DNA of 7,549 nucleotides from positions 507 through 8,055 of the forward strand of contig DOUW01000463.1 of assembly GCA_003520365.1 (NCBI GenBank), given 5' to 3'. The position numbers were made by a program, and so were the translations under genes. The notes below the pieces were generated by a model. That model was given only the letters and a program-made list of their open reading frames with translations. It had not been told where the DNA came from and made no database searches. Below, one piece after another: positions 6,045-7,549 of the stretch. How positions within the stretch are numbered: the first letter of the stretch is position 1; each line of letters starts with the position of its first letter. This stretch comes from Massilia sp. Lineage in GTDB: Bacteria; Pseudomonadota; Gammaproteobacteria; Burkholderiales; Burkholderiaceae_D.

Positions 6045-6656
6045 ATGATGGTTCTCTACTCCGGCACCACGTGCCCGTTCTCCCAACGCTGCCGCCTGGT
6101 CCTGTTCGAAAAGGGCATGGATTTCGAGGTGCGCGACGTCGACCTCTTCAACAAGCCGGAAGACATTTCGACGATGAACCCGTATGGCCAGGTGCCGATC
6201 CTGGTCGAACGCGAACTGATCCTGTACGAATCGAACATCATCAACGAGTACATCGACGAGCGCTTCCCGCACCCGCAGCTGATGCCGGCCGATCCGCTGA
6301 TGCGCGCCCGTGCCCGCCTGATGCTGTTCAACTTCGAAAAAGAACTGTTCGTCCACGTGCACGTCCTGGAAAGCGACCGCAACAAGACGAACGAGAAGGC
6401 CCACGACAAGGCGCGCGCCGAAATCCGTGACCGCCTGACCACGCTGGCCCCGCTGTTCCTGAAGAACAAGTACATGCTGGGCGACGAGTTCTCGATGCTG
6501 GACGTGGCGATCGCACCGCTGCTGTGGCGCCTGGACCACTACGGTATCGAGCTGTCGAAGACGGCAGCGCCGCTGATGAAGTACGCCGAGCGCATCTTCT
6601 CGCGCCCTGCCTACATCGAAGCGCTGACCCCGTCGGAAAAGGTGATGCGCCGTTAA
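6045..6656 (+). CDS. sspA: stringent starvation protein A (GST-fold, RNA polymerase-associated)
   Basis: This 203-residue protein has the glutathione S-transferase fold of SspA. A thioredoxin-like N-terminal domain (about 1-80) contains NPYGQVPIL (45-53) and the YESNIINEYIDERFPHP stretch (61-77). A helical C-terminal domain (about 85-200) contains LGDEFSMLDVAIAPLLWRL. The Pro75-His76-Pro77 motif matches the surface PHP motif of E. coli SspA that is needed for its transcriptional role with sigma70 RNA polymerase. In E. coli SspA acts in stationary phase and acid stress. Unlike E. coli SspA, this protein keeps CPFSQRC near the N-terminus (Cys10, Cys15), so thiol or glutathione chemistry is possible. 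The ATG at 6045 has AAGGA at 6030-6034; a second ATG at 6048 is less well spaced. sspB follows on the same strand. Confidence 0.95.
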   Translation: MMVLYSGTTCPFSQRCRLVLFEKGMDFEVRDVDLFNKPEDISTMNPYGQVPILVERELILYESNIINEYIDERFPHPQLMPADPLMRARARLMLFNFEKELFVHVHVLESDRNKTNEKAHDKARAEIRDRLTTLAPLFLKNKYMLGDEFSMLDVAIAPLLWRLDHYGIELSKTAAPLMKYAERIFSRPAYIEALTPSEKVMRR

Positions 6657-6682
6657 TCGGTGACGTCGACATCGACAAGTTA

Positions 6683-6724
6683 GCGCAGCAAGGTATTGGC
6701 CCCACGCCACTACCTTGCTGTCGC
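6683..6724 (+). repeat. long hairpin downstream of sspA
   Basis: The core is a perfect 10-bp stem, CAGCAAGGTA (6686-6695) with TACCTTGCTG (6711-6720). It is capped, after one T-C mismatch, by TGGC (6697-6700) with GCCA (6706-6709) and a 5-nt loop. GCG (6683-6685) and CGC (6722-6724) extend it past a bulged T. It begins 27 nt after the sspA stop. No T-run follows, so it is more likely an mRNA-stabilising or processing structure, or a Rho-assisted end, than an intrinsic terminator. Confidence 0.65.
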
Positions 6725-6733
6725 ACCTTGCTG
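6712..6733 (+). repeat. tandem copies of ACCTTGCTG, alternative 3' arms of the hairpin
   Basis: ACCTTGCTG occurs at 6712-6720 and again at 6725-6733, separated by TCGC. Both copies can pair with CAGCAAGGT at 6686-6694, so the RNA could fold in two mutually exclusive ways. Confidence 0.6.
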
Positions 6734-6752
6734 ACCCAGCACCCCTGATATC

Positions 6753-6791
6753 CCAGTTTGCGCCGCCTTTTGGCGAATCGCAGTAAACTGG
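6753..6791 (+). repeat. imperfect stem-loop upstream of sspB
   Basis: CCAGTTT (6753-6759) pairs with AAACTGG (6785-6791). Inside, GCG (6760-6762) can pair with CGC (6779-6781), and CGCC (6764-6767) with GGCG (6772-6775) around a TTTT loop. It lies about 90 nt before sspB. No clear promoter hexamers are seen nearby. The remainder of the sspA-sspB spacer up to 6879 shows only a short CCGCC/GGCGG dyad and no gene. Confidence 0.5.
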
Positions 6792-6879
6792 CGTTCCGCG
6801 TATGCACGCCGAATAGCAAGGCCGGCATGTCCGCCTTGGCGGCCCGCGCCTCGTTGGACCCAACAACACCCATTTGCAC

Positions 6880-7365
6880 ATGCCTGAGATTTCCACCAAG
6901 CCCTATTTGCTGCGCGCCATCTACGAGTGGTGCACCGACAGCGGTTACACGCCCTATCTTGCGGTGCGGGTCGACTCGGCCACGACGGTCCCGATGGAAT
7001 ACGTCAAGAAGGGCGAGATTATCCTCAACATCAGCTACGGCGCCACCTCGGGCCTGAAGATGGACAACGACGCGATCCATTTCCGCGCCCGCTTCGCCGG
7101 CGTGTCGCGCGAGATCTACGTCCCGGTGCAGAACGTGCTGGCGATCTACGCCAACGAGAACGGCCAGGGCATGGCCTTCGACGTCAGCGTCACGGCGGCC
7201 GAGATGGCCACGCCGGAAGAAGAAGCAACGCCGGCCCCGAGCCTGTCCGCCGTGCCTGCCAGCGCCAGCGAAGCGACGGCGCCAGAGGTGTCGCATTCTT
7301 CCGACGACGACAACAAGGAACCGCCGAAAAAAGGCGGCCGTCCGACGCTGACGCGGATTAAATGA
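6880..7365 (+). CDS. sspB: ClpXP protease specificity-enhancing factor SspB
   Basis: This 161-residue adaptor delivers substrates, notably ssrA-tagged proteins from stalled ribosomes, to the ClpXP protease. The folded substrate-binding domain spans about residues 1-105, starting with the family signature STKPYLLRAIYEWC (5-18) and including LNISYGAT (49-56) and FRARFAGVSREIYVPV (68-83). A long acidic, Ala/Pro/Ser-rich linker (about 108-147) follows. It ends in a ClpX-docking tail, KGGRPTLTRIK (151-161), which matches the GGRPxLxxxK tail of E. coli SspB. I chose the ATG at 6880, which gives the usual MPEISTKPYL start. A TTG at 6874 would add two residues. Neither has a clear Shine-Dalgarno sequence, which is odd for a gene separated from sspA by over 200 bp. 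The stop codon lies 27 bp before tRNA-Thr. Confidence 0.95.
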   Translation: MPEISTKPYLLRAIYEWCTDSGYTPYLAVRVDSATTVPMEYVKKGEIILNISYGATSGLKMDNDAIHFRARFAGVSREIYVPVQNVLAIYANENGQGMAFDVSVTAAEMATPEEEATPAPSLSAVPASASEATAPEVSHSSDDDNKEPPKKGGRPTLTRIK

Positions 7366-7368
7366 CGG

Positions 7369-7374
7369 TATAAT
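7369..7374 (+). promoter_or_regulatory. -10 element of the tRNA-Thr promoter
   Basis: This is a perfect TATAAT beginning 4 nt after the sspB stop and 18 nt before the tRNA. CTGACG at 7348-7353 resembles a -35 box but leaves a short 15-bp spacer. The downstream bases CCCAGCC form a GC-rich discriminator, typical of growth-rate-controlled stable RNA promoters. The -35 part lies inside sspB coding sequence. Confidence 0.6.
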
Positions 7375-7392
7375 CCCAGCCGTACAGATTAC

Positions 7393-7468
<76 letters not shown>

Positions 7469-7493
7469 ACTATCAGTAAAAAGCAGTCCGCGC

Positions 7494-7525
7494 AAAAAGC
7501 CCAGCCTCCATGGCTGGGCTTTTTG
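7494..7525. terminator. strong bidirectional intrinsic terminator after tRNA-Thr
   Basis: AAAAAGCCCAGCC (7494-7506) and GGCTGGGCTTTTT (7512-7524) are perfect 13-bp arms around a 5-nt loop, TCCAT. The stem carries a T-run on the plus strand and, through the A-run, also on the minus strand. It should end tRNA-Thr (and possibly sspA-sspB) transcripts and could also stop transcription coming from the right. Nothing else is seen from 7526 to the window end. Confidence 0.92.
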
Positions 7526-7549
7526 TTTGGTTCATCGCACTTTGCCGGG

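Noticed and set aside
6328..7296. A 322-codon open frame on the minus strand across sspA and sspB.
   Set aside because: It overlaps two recognised genes on the opposite strand and has no recognisable family features.
7321..7337. CCGCC/GGCGG inverted repeat with an A-rich loop near the sspB end.
   Set aside because: It lies within codons for the conserved ClpX-docking tail (PPKKGGR) and has no T-run, so codon usage explains it.

Overview
This GC-rich window looks like chromosomal DNA from a betaproteobacterium of the order Burkholderiales. The Oxalobacteraceae (Massilia, Duganella, Janthinobacterium relatives) are the best guess. The gene order petA-petB-petC-sspA-sspB, the form of the SspA and SspB proteins, and a REP-like palindrome at the left edge all point there. 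The genus is inferred from recall, not from a search.

Left half, minus strand (2820 down to 95): four closely packed genes form a probable operon. In transcription order they are mscL (large mechanosensitive channel), a membrane-anchored DegS-type HtrA protease with one PDZ domain that starts with GTG and overlaps mscL by 4 nt, a DUF2461-family protein, and a small single-domain cupin. The two named functions suggest an envelope or osmotic stress theme. The last two genes have no assigned role. A perfect REP-like hairpin lies beyond the cupin at the left edge.

Centre (2821-3128): a 308-bp divergent intergenic region holds a perfect TATAAT in front of petA and several small hairpins.

Right half, plus strand: petABC encodes the complete cytochrome bc1 complex (Rieske protein, cytochrome b, cytochrome c1), which passes electrons from ubiquinol to cytochrome c and pumps protons. 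A 98-bp junction follows with two hairpins and a sigma70-like -10 element, then sspA (RNA-polymerase-associated, GST-fold). A 222-223-bp spacer with two strong hairpins leads to sspB (ClpXP adaptor). tRNA-Thr(UGU) follows, with its own -10 box and a strong terminator.

The content is mostly conserved housekeeping, and I see no new multi-gene defence or mobile system. The observations most worth a second look are non-coding: a promoter element inside a terminator-like hairpin between petC and sspA, and a long hairpin with a duplicated 3' arm between sspA and sspB. On the protein side, cytochrome b carries PTWY in place of the usual PEWY at the quinol-oxidation site.
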